The notes: generated by a model from the sequence alone, not told the origin. DNA of 32,794 nt from Collinsella sp. (GCA_031294825.1 JAUMPM010000050.1:1-32794), one strand, 5' to 3'. Positions 22,874 to 30,949 are shown, counted from the stretch's first letter. Numbers and translations are program-made.

Positions 22874-23800
22874 CTATGCGAGCTCGTCGGCAATAGCTGC
22901 GACTTGCTCGGCCGTCTCGCACGAATACACACGAACGTCGCTCAACGTACGCTTGACCAGGCCGGACAGCGTTTTGCCGGGGCCGACCTCAATAAATGTG
23001 TCGATGCCTTGATCCTGCAGAGCATGCAGCGTGTCGACCCAGCGCACGGCATGACTCACCTGGTTGGCCAGCACCTCCGATGCCGTCTGGGGGTCCGCCG
23101 GATAGGGCGCCGCTGTCATATTTGCCAAAACAGGAATGAGCAACGGGGACGGCGCGTGACCGGCCTCAATATATGCGGCAAGGCCACAGGCCGCCTCGCC
23201 CATATAGGGGCTATGAAATGCACCCGACACCGCGACCTTCATGGCGCGGCCGCCAGCCTCTTTTACTAGGACGTCGAGGGTCTGCAGCGCATCGGGCGCT
23301 CCGGCCACAACCGTCTGCTGGGGGCTGTTGTAGTTGACTGGCCAGCAGTCCACGCCGGCCTGTTTTGCCAGGCCCTCGACTTGCGCCGCATCGAGCTTGA
23401 TGACGGCGCGCATGCCGCCCGGATGGCGCTCGGCAGCCGCGGCCATCAGCGCCGCGCGCTCGCACACAAGCCCAAAGCCCGCTCGCGTATCGAACGCCCC
23501 CGCAAAGGTGAGTGCAGCGACCTCGCCCAGCGAGAATCCCGCACAGGCGGCAGGCACCACGCCGCGCTCGCGCAGGGCGACGGCGACAGCCAAGTCGTGC
23601 ACGAACACGCAAGGCTGCGTGTTCTCGGTCTGCGAGAGCTCCTCCTTGGAGGCGCTCCGGCACTGCTCGCTCGTCCCCGGGCGCACCTCATCGGCAATGG
23701 CGAACACCTCGGCAGCCGCCGGCGATGTCTCGATCAAGTCGACGCCCATCGCGGGGTGCTGGGCACCCTGGCCGGCAAACAAAAACGCTACGCCACCCAT
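22874..23800 (-). CDS. fabD: Malonyl-CoA:ACP transacylase FabD
   Basis: FabD, 308 residues, loading malonyl groups onto ACP. Family blocks are GGVAFLFAGQGAQHPAMG, the nucleophile elbow CAGFSLGEVAAL with Ser90 (GFSLG in place of the more common GHSLG), and VSGAFHSPYM carrying the catalytic His. ATG at 23798-23800 is preferred (AAGGG 9 nt upstream), with a GTG two codons earlier also possible. It overlaps the end of fabK by 13 nt or more. Confidence 0.94.
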   Translation of the reverse strand: MGGVAFLFAGQGAQHPAMGVDLIETSPAAAEVFAIADEVRPGTSEQCRSASKEELSQTENTQPCVFVHDLAVAVALRERGVVPAACAGFSLGEVAALTFAGAFDTRAGFGLVCERAALMAAAAERHPGGMRAVIKLDAAQVEGLAKQAGVDCWPVNYNSPQQTVVAGAPDALQTLDVLVKEAGGRAMKVAVSGAFHSPYMGEAACGLAAYIEAGHAPSPLLIPVLANMTAAPYPADPQTASEVLANQVSHAVRWVDTLHALQDQGIDTFIEVGPGKTLSGLVKRTLSDVRVYSCETAEQVAAIADELA

Positions 23801-24732
23801 GCGCACGCACCCTTCAGGACGTGCTCGGCGCCATCGACCAGGTCGTCAACGATTTCGCGTGCGCTCTGGCGCTCGTTGACCATGCCGGCAATCTGTCCAC
23901 ACAAAAACGAACCCTCTTCGTAGTTGCCGTCCTTGGCGGCCTTACGCAGCGCACCGGTTCCCATAGCACCGAGCTCCTCGGCACTCGCGCCGGAACCCTC
24001 GCTCTTGGCATAGGCGTTGGTGAAGGGGCTCTTGAGGGCGCGCACTGGATGTCCCGTCGAGCGACCGGTCGCACGCGTCGAAGTGTCGTTGGCCTTCAGG
24101 ACCATCTCTTTGTACTGCTCCGAGACGGTGCACTCGTCTGCGACCAGAAAGCGCGTACCCACTTGCACGCCTTCGGCGCCCAGCATAAAGGCGGCCGCCA
24201 CGCCGCGGCCGTCGGCAATACCGCCGGCGGCCACGACGGGAATGTCAACCGCATCGACGACCTGCGGCACCAGTGCCATCGTCGAGGTCTCGCCAATATG
24301 GCCGCCCGATTCGGTACCCTCGGCAACAACCGCCGTGGCTCCACGACGTGCCACGAGGCGCGCCAGCGCCACCGAGGCAACGACCGGGATGACCTTGATG
24401 CCCGCCTCGTTCCACGCCTTCATGTACTTGGCGGGATTGCCGGCGCCCGTCACGACGACCGGCACTCGCTCGTCAATCACGACCTGTGCAACCTCGTCGG
24501 CAAACGGGCTCATGAGCATGACGTTGACGCCAAAGGGCTTATCCGTCCTGGCGCGCAGCTCGTGAATCTGGTCGCGAAGCCAGTCGGCGTCGGCATTCAT
24601 GGCCGCGATGATGCCTAAGCCACCCGCCTCGGACACTGCGGACGCCAGCGAGGCATCGGCAATCCAGGCCATACCGCCCTGGAACACGGGCTTTTCGATG
24701 CCGAGCAGATCGCAGAGAGGAGTCTTGAGCAT
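23788..24732 (-). CDS. fabK: FMN-dependent enoyl-ACP reductase FabK
   Basis: FabK, 314 residues, a flavoprotein of the nitronate monooxygenase fold that carries out the last step of each elongation round and is naturally insensitive to triclosan. Characteristic parts are EKPVFQGGMAWIADASLASA, VVAEGTESGGHIGE with the catalytic His, and PVVAAGGIADGRGVAAAF for FMN phosphate binding. Its place between acpP and fabD matches FabK in Gram-positive fab operons. No fabI is present in the window. ATG start, 2 nt after acpP. Confidence 0.94.
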   Translation of the reverse strand: MLKTPLCDLLGIEKPVFQGGMAWIADASLASAVSEAGGLGIIAAMNADADWLRDQIHELRARTDKPFGVNVMLMSPFADEVAQVVIDERVPVVVTGAGNPAKYMKAWNEAGIKVIPVVASVALARLVARRGATAVVAEGTESGGHIGETSTMALVPQVVDAVDIPVVAAGGIADGRGVAAAFMLGAEGVQVGTRFLVADECTVSEQYKEMVLKANDTSTRATGRSTGHPVRALKSPFTNAYAKSEGSGASAEELGAMGTGALRKAAKDGNYEEGSFLCGQIAGMVNERQSAREIVDDLVDGAEHVLKGACAWVA

Positions 24733-24734
24733 CT

Positions 24735-24971
24735 CTACTTCTCCAATGCCGCCTCGACCGTATCGGCGAACTCGCCGACCGTCTTGGGGTTCTCCTCGGT
24801 ATCGAGCTGGATGCCAAACTCGTCCTCGACGGCGACGAGGATCTCGACGGTGCCCAGGCTGTCGAGGCCAATCTCCTCGAGCGTGGACTCAGACTTCATC
24901 TCGACGTCGTCAAGACCAGCGGTCTCGCGGATAACGTCGCAAACGCGCTCGAAAGTCTTCTGATCTGCCAT
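24735..24971 (-). CDS. acpP: Acyl carrier protein
   Basis: ACP, 78 residues, acidic, four-helix. The phosphopantetheine site is the D-S-L of LEEIGLDSLGTVEI, with Ser38 modified. It holds growing acyl chains for the enzymes encoded around it. ATG with AAAAAGGAG upstream. It follows fabH after a 53-nt spacer. Confidence 0.96.
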   Translation of the reverse strand: MADQKTFERVCDVIRETAGLDDVEMKSESTLEEIGLDSLGTVEILVAVEDEFGIQLDTEENPKTVGEFADTVEAALEK

Positions 24972-25024
24972 GGTGTTTCTCCTTTTTGTTTTGCCCCTGG
25001 GGCGTTTTTATTACCTATGTGCAA

Positions 25025-25984
25025 CTACTTCCAACGAAGCAGATAGCCACCTATATCCAAGCCGGCACCAAATCCAACGAGGGCGACGGTGTCGCCCGCA
25101 TTCAGTGCGTCGGTACGTGCCAGCCGGTCAAGCGCAAAGGGAATGCAGGCGCTCGAAATGTTGCCGGTCTCGCGCAGCGTTCGAACCACACGCTCGTCAG
25201 GCACGCCGAGGCGTTTGACCGCCTGACTCAGGATTCGTTCGTTAGCCTGATGGAATACAAAATGATCGATGTCTTCGACCGAGATGCTCGCATCGCTCGC
25301 AAGCTTATGGACCGTGTCACAGATGGCATTGACGCCGAACTTGAAGACGCGACGGCCATTCATGGACAGCACGCTTTCGCTATCTGCGGAAGCCTTAAAC
25401 GGCGAGGTGCCGACCAGACCGGGAACGCGCAACGTCTCGACGTCGGGCGCCGTCGAAAGCTCAACGGCAAGGGGGCTGTCTCCCCCAGCTTCAATCACTG
25501 CGGCGCCTGCCCCATCGCCAAAAAGCACGCAGGTGGCGCGGTCGGTCCAGTCGAGCGCGCGCGTCATCTGCTCGGCAGCAACGACAAGCACGCGCTCGGC
25601 ACGGCCGCGGGCGATATAGCCCTCGGCGACATCGAGCGCAAATACGAAGCCGGCGCAGGCCGCCGAGACATCGAAGGCAGGGCACGTCGCGCCAAGTCGC
25701 TCAGCAACGGCACACGCCTCGGCGGGAACAAGGTGGTCACCCGTCGTCGTCGAGCAGACGATCAGATCCAGCTGGCTCGCGTCGATTCCGGACACCTGGA
25801 GTGCCCGCTCGCTCGCCGCTACGGCAAGGTCGTCAAGTGACTCGGTGGTGCAGACGTGGCGGCTCTTGATACCGGTGCGGGTAAAAATCCACTCATCCGA
25901 GGTATCGAGGAACTCGGACAGCTCGTCATTGGAAGCACTGCGCTTAGGAAGCGCCGAGCCTGTTCCAAGAATCGTGAAACCCAT
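25025..25984 (-). CDS. fabH: 3-oxoacyl-ACP synthase III FabH
   Basis: KAS III, 319 residues, starting fatty acid synthesis by joining acetyl-CoA (or a branched acyl-CoA) with malonyl-ACP. The catalytic triad is visible: Cys110 in FDVSAACAGFVFAL, His in FVFHQANERI, and Asn in RETGNISSACIPFAL. ATG at 25982-25984 has a near-ideal AAAGGAGG 7 nt upstream; the frame open to 26041 reads through operator DNA. It leads the fab operon, as in many Gram-positive bacteria, and is probably controlled through the two repeats upstream. Confidence 0.96.
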   Translation of the reverse strand: MGFTILGTGSALPKRSASNDELSEFLDTSDEWIFTRTGIKSRHVCTTESLDDLAVAASERALQVSGIDASQLDLIVCSTTTGDHLVPAEACAVAERLGATCPAFDVSAACAGFVFALDVAEGYIARGRAERVLVVAAEQMTRALDWTDRATCVLFGDGAGAAVIEAGGDSPLAVELSTAPDVETLRVPGLVGTSPFKASADSESVLSMNGRRVFKFGVNAICDTVHKLASDASISVEDIDHFVFHQANERILSQAVKRLGVPDERVVRTLRETGNISSACIPFALDRLARTDALNAGDTVALVGFGAGLDIGGYLLRWK

Positions 25985-26000
25985 CACTAACCTCCTTTGA

Positions 26001-26067
26001 GTTGTTGACGTGTTTACATCGACCAAGAGAGGATAGCGCATTTCAGTCGTTGTTGACGTGTTAACAT
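26001..26067 (-). promoter_or_regulatory. Two direct repeats upstream of fabH, likely operators
   Basis: GTTGTTGACGTGTTTACAT (26001-26019) and GTTGTTGACGTGTTAACAT (26049-26067) differ at one base and are 48 bp apart. Both contain a TGTTWACA core, which is a perfect 8-bp palindrome in the outer copy. They lie in the fabH-birA intergenic region, where a fatty acid regulator would bind. They are not close to the FabT or FapR sites I know, and no such regulator gene is in the window. Promoter boxes cannot be fixed; TATCCT (minus strand, about 26029-26034) is a possible -10. Confidence 0.6.
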
Positions 26068-26160
26068 TAAATTGTCCAAATGCGACAAAGGCTTCACATT
26101 GTGTCTATCTCTCGACACCATTGCGCGATTGCCTTATTAACTTAGGAGGTAGCAGCTGTT

Positions 26161-26937
26161 ATGGATTCTTGTTTAACGATAGTCGACGTAACCGGATCGA
26201 CCAACGATGACCTGCTCGAAGCAGGAAAACAGGGAGCGCCGCACGGCACAGGACTTGCCGCCCGGGCTCAGACAGCAGGGCGCGGCCGGCGCGGCCACAA
26301 GTGGGATTCAACCGCCGGCAACCTATTGCTTTCGATTGTCCTGCGTCCATGCGTTAATCCCGCAAAGTACTCTGGTCTTGCCGCCGTCAGCGGCTTAGCG
26401 GTGCTCGAGGCGCTCGAAAAGCAGGGTCTTGCAAACGAGATTGGCCTCAAATGGCCCAACGACCTGGTCGCGAGAGGACGCAAGCTCGGCGGCATTCTGG
26501 TCGAGGCCGCACGCGATAACGAAGGCAGCCCCTTTGCAGTCTGTGGCATCGGCGTCAACGTGAACTATGTGCCCTCGGAGGTTCCCAATGGCGGCTTGCC
26601 GGCAATCGGCCTGTCAGACCTCAACGAGAACGTTCCCGCCGTCGATGTGTTACTCAAAGAGGTCTATCACACCGTCGTAAACGCTGTGGACGCGTGGGCA
26701 GATCTGCTCAACGCCATGGAAGAAAACGCCGGACCGCTCGCGCCCATCCACGGCGAATATGTCGCTCACCTCAATTGGATTGGGAAGCACGTTATCGCCC
26801 GCTCCCCCGCTGGAGAGGAACTGGCGCGAGGCATCTTTAAAACCGTCGATGCCTTTGGTCGCACGTGTATCGAAACGGAAGGCGGCTTACGATCCTTCCA
26901 TTTTGAGGAGGCATCGCTGCGTCCCTTAAGCGAATAG
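26161..26937 (+). CDS. birA: Biotin-[acetyl-CoA-carboxylase] ligase BirA, without HTH
   Basis: Biotin protein ligase, 258 residues, activating biotin with ATP and attaching it to Lys of AccB. Family motifs are the STNDDL start, QTAGRGRRGHKWDS (the biotinyl-AMP loop, residues 38-50), LKWPNDLVARGRKLGGILVE, and a small C-terminal domain. It begins directly with the catalytic domain and has no N-terminal HTH, so unlike E. coli BirA it should not be a biotin repressor. ATG with AGGAGGT 10 nt upstream. It diverges from the fab operon that encodes its target. Confidence 0.94.
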   Translation: MDSCLTIVDVTGSTNDDLLEAGKQGAPHGTGLAARAQTAGRGRRGHKWDSTAGNLLLSIVLRPCVNPAKYSGLAAVSGLAVLEALEKQGLANEIGLKWPNDLVARGRKLGGILVEAARDNEGSPFAVCGIGVNVNYVPSEVPNGGLPAIGLSDLNENVPAVDVLLKEVYHTVVNAVDAWADLLNAMEENAGPLAPIHGEYVAHLNWIGKHVIARSPAGEELARGIFKTVDAFGRTCIETEGGLRSFHFEEASLRPLSE

Positions 26938-26990
26938 GGCGCCGCAGCCACCCACTCGGCAGCATTACCCAGCAGTCCAAACCATTATTC

Positions 26991-27031
26991 AAAACAAAAG
27001 AGCCCCGCTACCAAAATGGCAGCGGGGCTCT
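26991..27031 (-). terminator. Intrinsic terminator after rpsJ
   Basis: An 11-bp GC-rich stem (AGAGCCCCGCT/AGCGGGGCTCT) extended by inner pairing around an AAAA-containing loop, followed on the minus strand by TTTTGTTTTG. It lies 21 nt after the rpsJ stop and may also slow transcription from birA on the plus strand. Confidence 0.88.
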
Positions 27032-27052
27032 GTAAGCTATGAGCGATATCGC

Positions 27053-27361
27053 TTAGAGCTTGATGTCGATGTCGACGCCAGCGGGAAGGTCGAGACGCAT
27101 GAGCGAATCAACGGTGCCCGAGGTGGGGTCGAGGATGTCGATGAGGCGCTTGTGGGTGCGCATCTCGAACTGCTCACGGGAGTCCTTGTTCACGTGCGGC
27201 GAGCGGATAACCGTGTACAGGTTGCGCTCGGTGGGCAGGGGGACAGGACCGGAAACGCGAGCGCCGGTCTTCTGAGCGGTCTCAACGATGAGCTTCGCGG
27301 ACTGATCGACGACCTCGTGATCATAGCCCTTGAGGCGAATGCGGATCTTCTGGGTAGCCAA
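27053..27361 (-). CDS. rpsJ: 30S ribosomal protein S10
   Basis: S10 (NusE), 102 residues, in the 30S head and also an antitermination factor with NusB. Sequence blocks are ATQKIRIRLKGYDHEVVDQS, SGPVPLPTERNLYTVIRSPH and RTHKRLIDILDPT. It starts at TTG 27359-27361, with GGAGG 6 nt upstream, and no ATG fits. It is the last gene after fusA and is followed by a terminator, instead of leading the rplC operon as in most bacteria. Confidence 0.97.
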   Translation of the reverse strand: MATQKIRIRLKGYDHEVVDQSAKLIVETAQKTGARVSGPVPLPTERNLYTVIRSPHVNKDSREQFEMRTHKRLIDILDPTSGTVDSLMRLDLPAGVDIDIKL

Positions 27362-27421
27362 CTTAAACCTCCAAAGAGTGCGAGAGATGTTCTCGCGGAT
27401 TACGTAACAGGGAGCTCGAAC

Positions 27422-29521
27422 TTAGGCGTTCTTGCTCATGACCTCGTCCACGATGGACTTGGGCGCGGGCTCATAAGAGTCGAACTGCATCGTGTAGGAT
27501 GCACGGCCCTGGGTCTGGGAGCGAAGGTCGGTAGCGTAACCGAACATCTCGCCCAGCGGCACCTTGGCACGGATGAGCTTGCTGTTCTTGCGATCCTCCA
27601 TGCCCTCGATCTTGCCGCGGCGACCGGAGAGGTTGCCCATAACGTCGCCCATGTACTGCTCGGGGGTCTCGACCTCGACAGCCATGATCGGCTCGAGCAG
27701 CTGCGGATCGGACTTCTTGAGGGCGTCCTTGATAGCCATGGAACCGGCGATCTTGAAGGCGGCCTCGGAGGAGTCGACCTCGTGGTAAGAACCGTCGAAC
27801 AGGGTGACCTTAACGTCGAGGACCGGGAAGCCGGCGATAACACCGGTGTTCAGGGCCTCCTGGATGCCCTTGTCGATGGACGGGATGTACTCCTTGGGCA
27901 CGACGCCGCCGACGATAGCGTTGACGAACTCGTAGCCGAAGCCCTCCTCCATCTTCTCGAGCTTGATGACGGCGTGGCCGTACTGACCGCGACCGCCGGA
28001 CTGACGGACGAACTTGCCCTCAGCCTTCTCGACGTCGTGACCAGCGGTCTCGCGGTAGGCAACCTGGGGCTTACCAACGTTAGCGTCAACCTTGAACTCG
28101 CGGAGCAGACGGTCGACGATGATCTCGAGGTGCAGCTCGCCCATGCCGGCGATGATGGTCTGGCCGGTCTCGTGGTTGGTGGACACCTGGAAGGTCGGAT
28201 CCTCCTCGGCGAGCTTGGTCAGAGCCAGGGACATCTTGTCCTGCTCGGCCTTGGTCTTGGGCTCGATGGCAACGTCGATAACGGGCTTAGCGAACTCGAT
28301 CTTCTCGAGGACGATCTCCTTGCCCTCTTCGCACAGGGTGTCACCGGTGGTGGAGTTCTTGAAGCCGACGCAAGCGACGATGTCGCCGGCGGCAGCGTCG
28401 TCACGGTCGATACGCTCGGCGGCGTTCATCTCGAGGATGCGGCCGAGGCGCTCGCGCTGACCGTTGGAAGCGTTGACCACGTAGGAGCCGGACTCGGCGC
28501 GGCCGGAGTAAACGCGGACATAGGTGAGCTTACCGACGAACGGGTCGGTCATGATCTTGAAGACCAGACCGGAGAAGGGCTCGTCGAAGGAAGGATGACG
28601 CTGGATCTCCTCGCCGGTGTCCGGATCGGTACCGGTGACGGCCTCAACGTCGAGCGGGCTGGGCAGGTAGTCGACGACAGCGTCGAGCAGCTCCTGAACG
28701 CCCTTGTTCTTGTAGGCGGAGCCCACGAAGACGAGGTTGAGCTCGTTGGCCAGAACGCCCTTGCGCAGAGCGGCCTTGAGCTCCTCGACGGTGAAGTCCT
28801 CCTCCATGAGGATCTTCTCCATGAGCTCGTCGTCAAAGCTGGCAGCAGCGTCGAGGAGCTCCTCGCGCTTGGTGGCAGCGATGTCGGCGAACTCAGCCGG
28901 GATCTCGTCCATCGGCTCGGGGTAGGTCATACCCTTCTCGTCGGCCTTGAAGTCCCATGCAGTCATGGTGACCAGGTCGATGACGCCCCAGAAGTTGTCC
29001 TCGGCGCCCATCGGGACCTGAGCGGCCACGGCGTTAGCGTCGAGACGATCCTTCATGGTCTCGATAGCGTTGAAGAAGTCAGCGCCCACGCGGTCATACT
29101 TGTTGATGAAGGCGATGCGGGGGACGTTGAAGGTGGAAGCCTGACGCCAAACGGTCTCAGACTGGGGCTGAACGCCGGCAACGGCGTCGAAGACGGCGAC
29201 AGCGCCATCGAGGACGCGCAGGCAGCGCTCGACCTCGGCGGTGAAGTCAACGTGGCCCGGGGTGTCGATGATCTGGATGCGGTAGTCCTTGCCGTCCTTG
29301 TTCCAGAAGCACGTGGTAGCAGCGGAGGTAATGGTTACGCCGCGCTCCTGCTCCTGAACCATCCAGTCCATGGTGGCAGCGCCCTCATGGACCTCACCGA
29401 TCTTGTGGGTCTTACCGGTGTAGTAAAGAATACGCTCGGTCGTGGTGGTCTTACCGGCATCGATGTGAGCCATGATGCCGATGTTACGGGTATCGGAAAG
29501 CTTGTACTTAGGCTTAGCCAT
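27422..29521 (-). CDS. fusA: Elongation factor G
   Basis: EF-G, 699 residues, the GTPase that drives translocation and, with RRF, ribosome recycling. The P-loop is NIGMAHIDAGKTTTTERIL, switch II is IIDTPGHVDFTAEVERCL, and the guanine-specificity motif lies in PRIAFINKYDRVG. Here the usual NKMD is NKYD, as in some other EF-G proteins. Domains II-V follow (PFVGKLTYVRVYSG; AGMGELHLEIIVDRL). ATG with AAGGAA upstream. No tuf gene follows; rpsJ comes directly. Confidence 0.97.
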   Translation of the reverse strand: MAKPKYKLSDTRNIGIMAHIDAGKTTTTERILYYTGKTHKIGEVHEGAATMDWMVQEQERGVTITSAATTCFWNKDGKDYRIQIIDTPGHVDFTAEVERCLRVLDGAVAVFDAVAGVQPQSETVWRQASTFNVPRIAFINKYDRVGADFFNAIETMKDRLDANAVAAQVPMGAEDNFWGVIDLVTMTAWDFKADEKGMTYPEPMDEIPAEFADIAATKREELLDAAASFDDELMEKILMEEDFTVEELKAALRKGVLANELNLVFVGSAYKNKGVQELLDAVVDYLPSPLDVEAVTGTDPDTGEEIQRHPSFDEPFSGLVFKIMTDPFVGKLTYVRVYSGRAESGSYVVNASNGQRERLGRILEMNAAERIDRDDAAAGDIVACVGFKNSTTGDTLCEEGKEIVLEKIEFAKPVIDVAIEPKTKAEQDKMSLALTKLAEEDPTFQVSTNHETGQTIIAGMGELHLEIIVDRLLREFKVDANVGKPQVAYRETAGHDVEKAEGKFVRQSGGRGQYGHAVIKLEKMEEGFGYEFVNAIVGGVVPKEYIPSIDKGIQEALNTGVIAGFPVLDVKVTLFDGSYHEVDSSEAAFKIAGSMAIKDALKKSDPQLLEPIMAVEVETPEQYMGDVMGNLSGRRGKIEGMEDRKNSKLIRAKVPLGEMFGYATDLRSQTQGRASYTMQFDSYEPAPKSIVDEVMSKNA

Positions 29522-29540
29522 GTTAGTTCCTTACCTTAAC

Positions 29541-30014
29541 TTACCAACGATAGTGAGAGAACGCGCGGTTGGCCTCGGCCATCTTGAAGACGTCCTCACG
29601 CTTCTTGACGGAAGCGCCCAGGCCGTTGGAAGCGTCGAGGATCTCGTTGGCGAGACGCTCGGCCATGGTCTTCTCCTTGCGAGCGCGGGAGAAGTTGACG
29701 ATCCAGCGGATACCCAGAGCGGTGGAACGACGGGAGTTGACCTCCATCGGGACCTGATAGGTAGCGCCACCGACACGCTTGGGCTTAACCTCGAGCGTGG
29801 GCTTGACGTTGTCCATAGCCTTCTTGAAGGTAGCGAGAGCGTCGCCACCCTCGGACTTCTCGGCAACGATCTCGAAAGCGGTGTAAACGATGCGCTCAGC
29901 GGTGGCCTTCTTGCCGTCAAGAAGGACCTTGTTGATGAGCTGAGTCACCAGGCGGTTGTTGTAAACGGCGTCAGGCTGAACCTCACGACGATTAGCTGCT
30001 GCACGACGCGGCAT
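29541..30014 (-). CDS. rpsG: 30S ribosomal protein S7
   Basis: S7, 157 residues, organising the 30S head near the E site; in E. coli it regulates the str operon. Recognised by MPRRAAANRREVQPDAVYNN, KPTLEVKPKRVGGATYQVP and the C-terminal KKREDVFKMAEANRAFSHYR. ATG with AAGGAG upstream. A 73-nt spacer separates it from rpsL. Confidence 0.97.
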   Translation of the reverse strand: MPRRAAANRREVQPDAVYNNRLVTQLINKVLLDGKKATAERIVYTAFEIVAEKSEGGDALATFKKAMDNVKPTLEVKPKRVGGATYQVPMEVNSRRSTALGIRWIVNFSRARKEKTMAERLANEILDASNGLGASVKKREDVFKMAEANRAFSHYRW

Positions 30015-30087
30015 GTGAAATCTCCTTAAGTGTCTACCGTGCGGCGCTTAGGCGGCACACGGCGAAAGTATCAAAACGTTATCTGGC

Positions 30088-30465
30088 TTATTTGGCCTTG
30101 GGGCGCTTAGCACCGTACTTGGAACGGGCCTGCATACGGTTCTGGACCGGAGCAGCGTCGTAGGCGCCACGGATGACGTGATAACGGACACCAGGGAGGT
30201 CACGGACACGACCGCCGCGGACGAGCACGATGGAGTGCTCCTGCAGGTTGTGGCCCTCACCCGGGATGTAAGCAGTAACTTCGATGCCGTTGACGAGGCG
30301 AACACGGGCAACCTTACGAAGAGCCGAGTTCGGCTTCTTGGGGCTCGTGGTGAAGACGCGGGTGCACACGCCGCGCTTCTGGGAGTTGTGCTGCAGAGCA
30401 GCGTTCTTGGACTTCTTGGGCACGGAACGACGGCCCTGGCGAACCAGCTGGTTAATAGTAGGCAA
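30088..30465 (-). CDS. rpsL: 30S ribosomal protein S12 with Arg at position 88
   Basis: S12, 125 residues, at the decoding centre. Blocks are PTINQLVRQGRRSVPKKSKN, RVFTTSPKKPNSALRKVARV and GGRVRDLPGVRYHVIRGAYD. Numbering matches that used for Mycobacterium: Lys43 is present, while position 88 is Arg (codon CGT, 30202-30204), a change selected in streptomycin-resistant mutants of several species. The start is TTG at 30463-30465 with AAGGAG 5 nt upstream; no ATG fits the family N-terminus. First gene of the rpsL-rpsG-fusA-rpsJ operon, with a long leader containing the shared motif and hairpin element copy 2 upstream. Confidence 0.97.
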   Translation of the reverse strand: MPTINQLVRQGRRSVPKKSKNAALQHNSQKRGVCTRVFTTSPKKPNSALRKVARVRLVNGIEVTAYIPGEGHNLQEHSIVLVRGGRVRDLPGVRYHVIRGAYDAAPVQNRMQARSKYGAKRPKAK

Positions 30466-30592
30466 AGCGTACTCCTTCTCGAATGATTCCAGCTTTCTGT
30501 AAAGTGCAACGGCTTGAATCGAGGGGTCAGCATCCCCCTACGAAACACGCAGTTCGATAGGATACGTGCCGATAGCTGTGTCGTCAACAGAC

Positions 30593-30628
30593 CACGCCGC
30601 CGGGCGTATCCCAAAATTGGCATATTTC
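30593..30628 (-). promoter_or_regulatory. rpsL copy of the GAAATATG/GGATACGCCCG module
   Basis: On the minus strand GAAATATG (30621-30628), 9 nt, GGATACGCCCG (30601-30611), then CGTG. Here ACGCC-CGGC-GGCGT is a perfect inverted repeat. The same two blocks with identical spacing lie upstream of rplC. In the 524-nt gap between rpsL and the anti-sigma gene, the remaining parts are the leader (30466-30592), hairpin element copy 2, a small CCGACG/CGTCGG hairpin (30809-30824), a GGGACAG repeat and a terminator. Confidence 0.5.
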
Positions 30629-30642
30629 CGTAAACCCTACAC

Positions 30643-30809
30643 AAAAGGAATCCCCTCCTGTGCGCTTGGGCTGATTCCCGGTCCGGGCGGCCCAGGTTTT
30701 AAGTTTGCTGCTCTACAGTCCTGCGCAAGACGGAAAGCACATTAAGTGCTTTCCTTTGCGTGCGGAACTCGCGGCAAACTTAAAACCTGGGCCGCCCGGG
30801 CCGGGAATC
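30643..30809. repeat. Hairpin element, copy 2, with left extension
   Basis: 35-bp inverted arms (30673-30707 and 30775-30809) pair fully except for one T-G wobble. The 67-nt core differs from copy 1 only at its last base. The left extension 30643-30672 is shared with copy 3. From 30643 to 30774 the alignment with copy 3 is ungapped at an offset of 2017 bp, with about 12 differences in 132 nt by hand count; most fall in the outer arm. Confidence 0.9.
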
Positions 30810-30843
30810 CGACGTGCTCGTCGGGGCAACATTCCCTTCCAAA

Positions 30844-30864
30844 AAGGGACAGGTTTATTTTGGT
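30844..30864. repeat. 21-bp inverted repeat, right flank of copy 2
   Basis: Contains AGGGACAGGTTTATTTTGGT. An exact 21-bp reverse complement lies at 32633-32653, so the pair brackets the sigma/anti-sigma operon with its promoter and terminator. It carries the GGGACAG core. Confidence 0.85.
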
Positions 30865-30949
30865 CGGTTTTATCTGGGTAAACGTCGCACTCCAGCGATG
30901 ATCTGCTCTCATCTGTCGCATGGAAATCGGCGGCGTTTCCATTTAACGC

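Noticed and set aside
24986..25016. GCCCCTGGGGC palindrome between fabH and acpP as attenuator
   Set aside because: The stem would have almost no loop, and on the transcribed minus strand it is followed by A-rich rather than T-rich sequence.
27152..29539. Long plus-strand open frame (795 codons) opposite fusA and rpsJ
   Set aside because: It is the antisense of clear EF-G; the codon bias of high-GC genes keeps the opposite strand free of stops. It shows no domain and has no ribosome-binding site.
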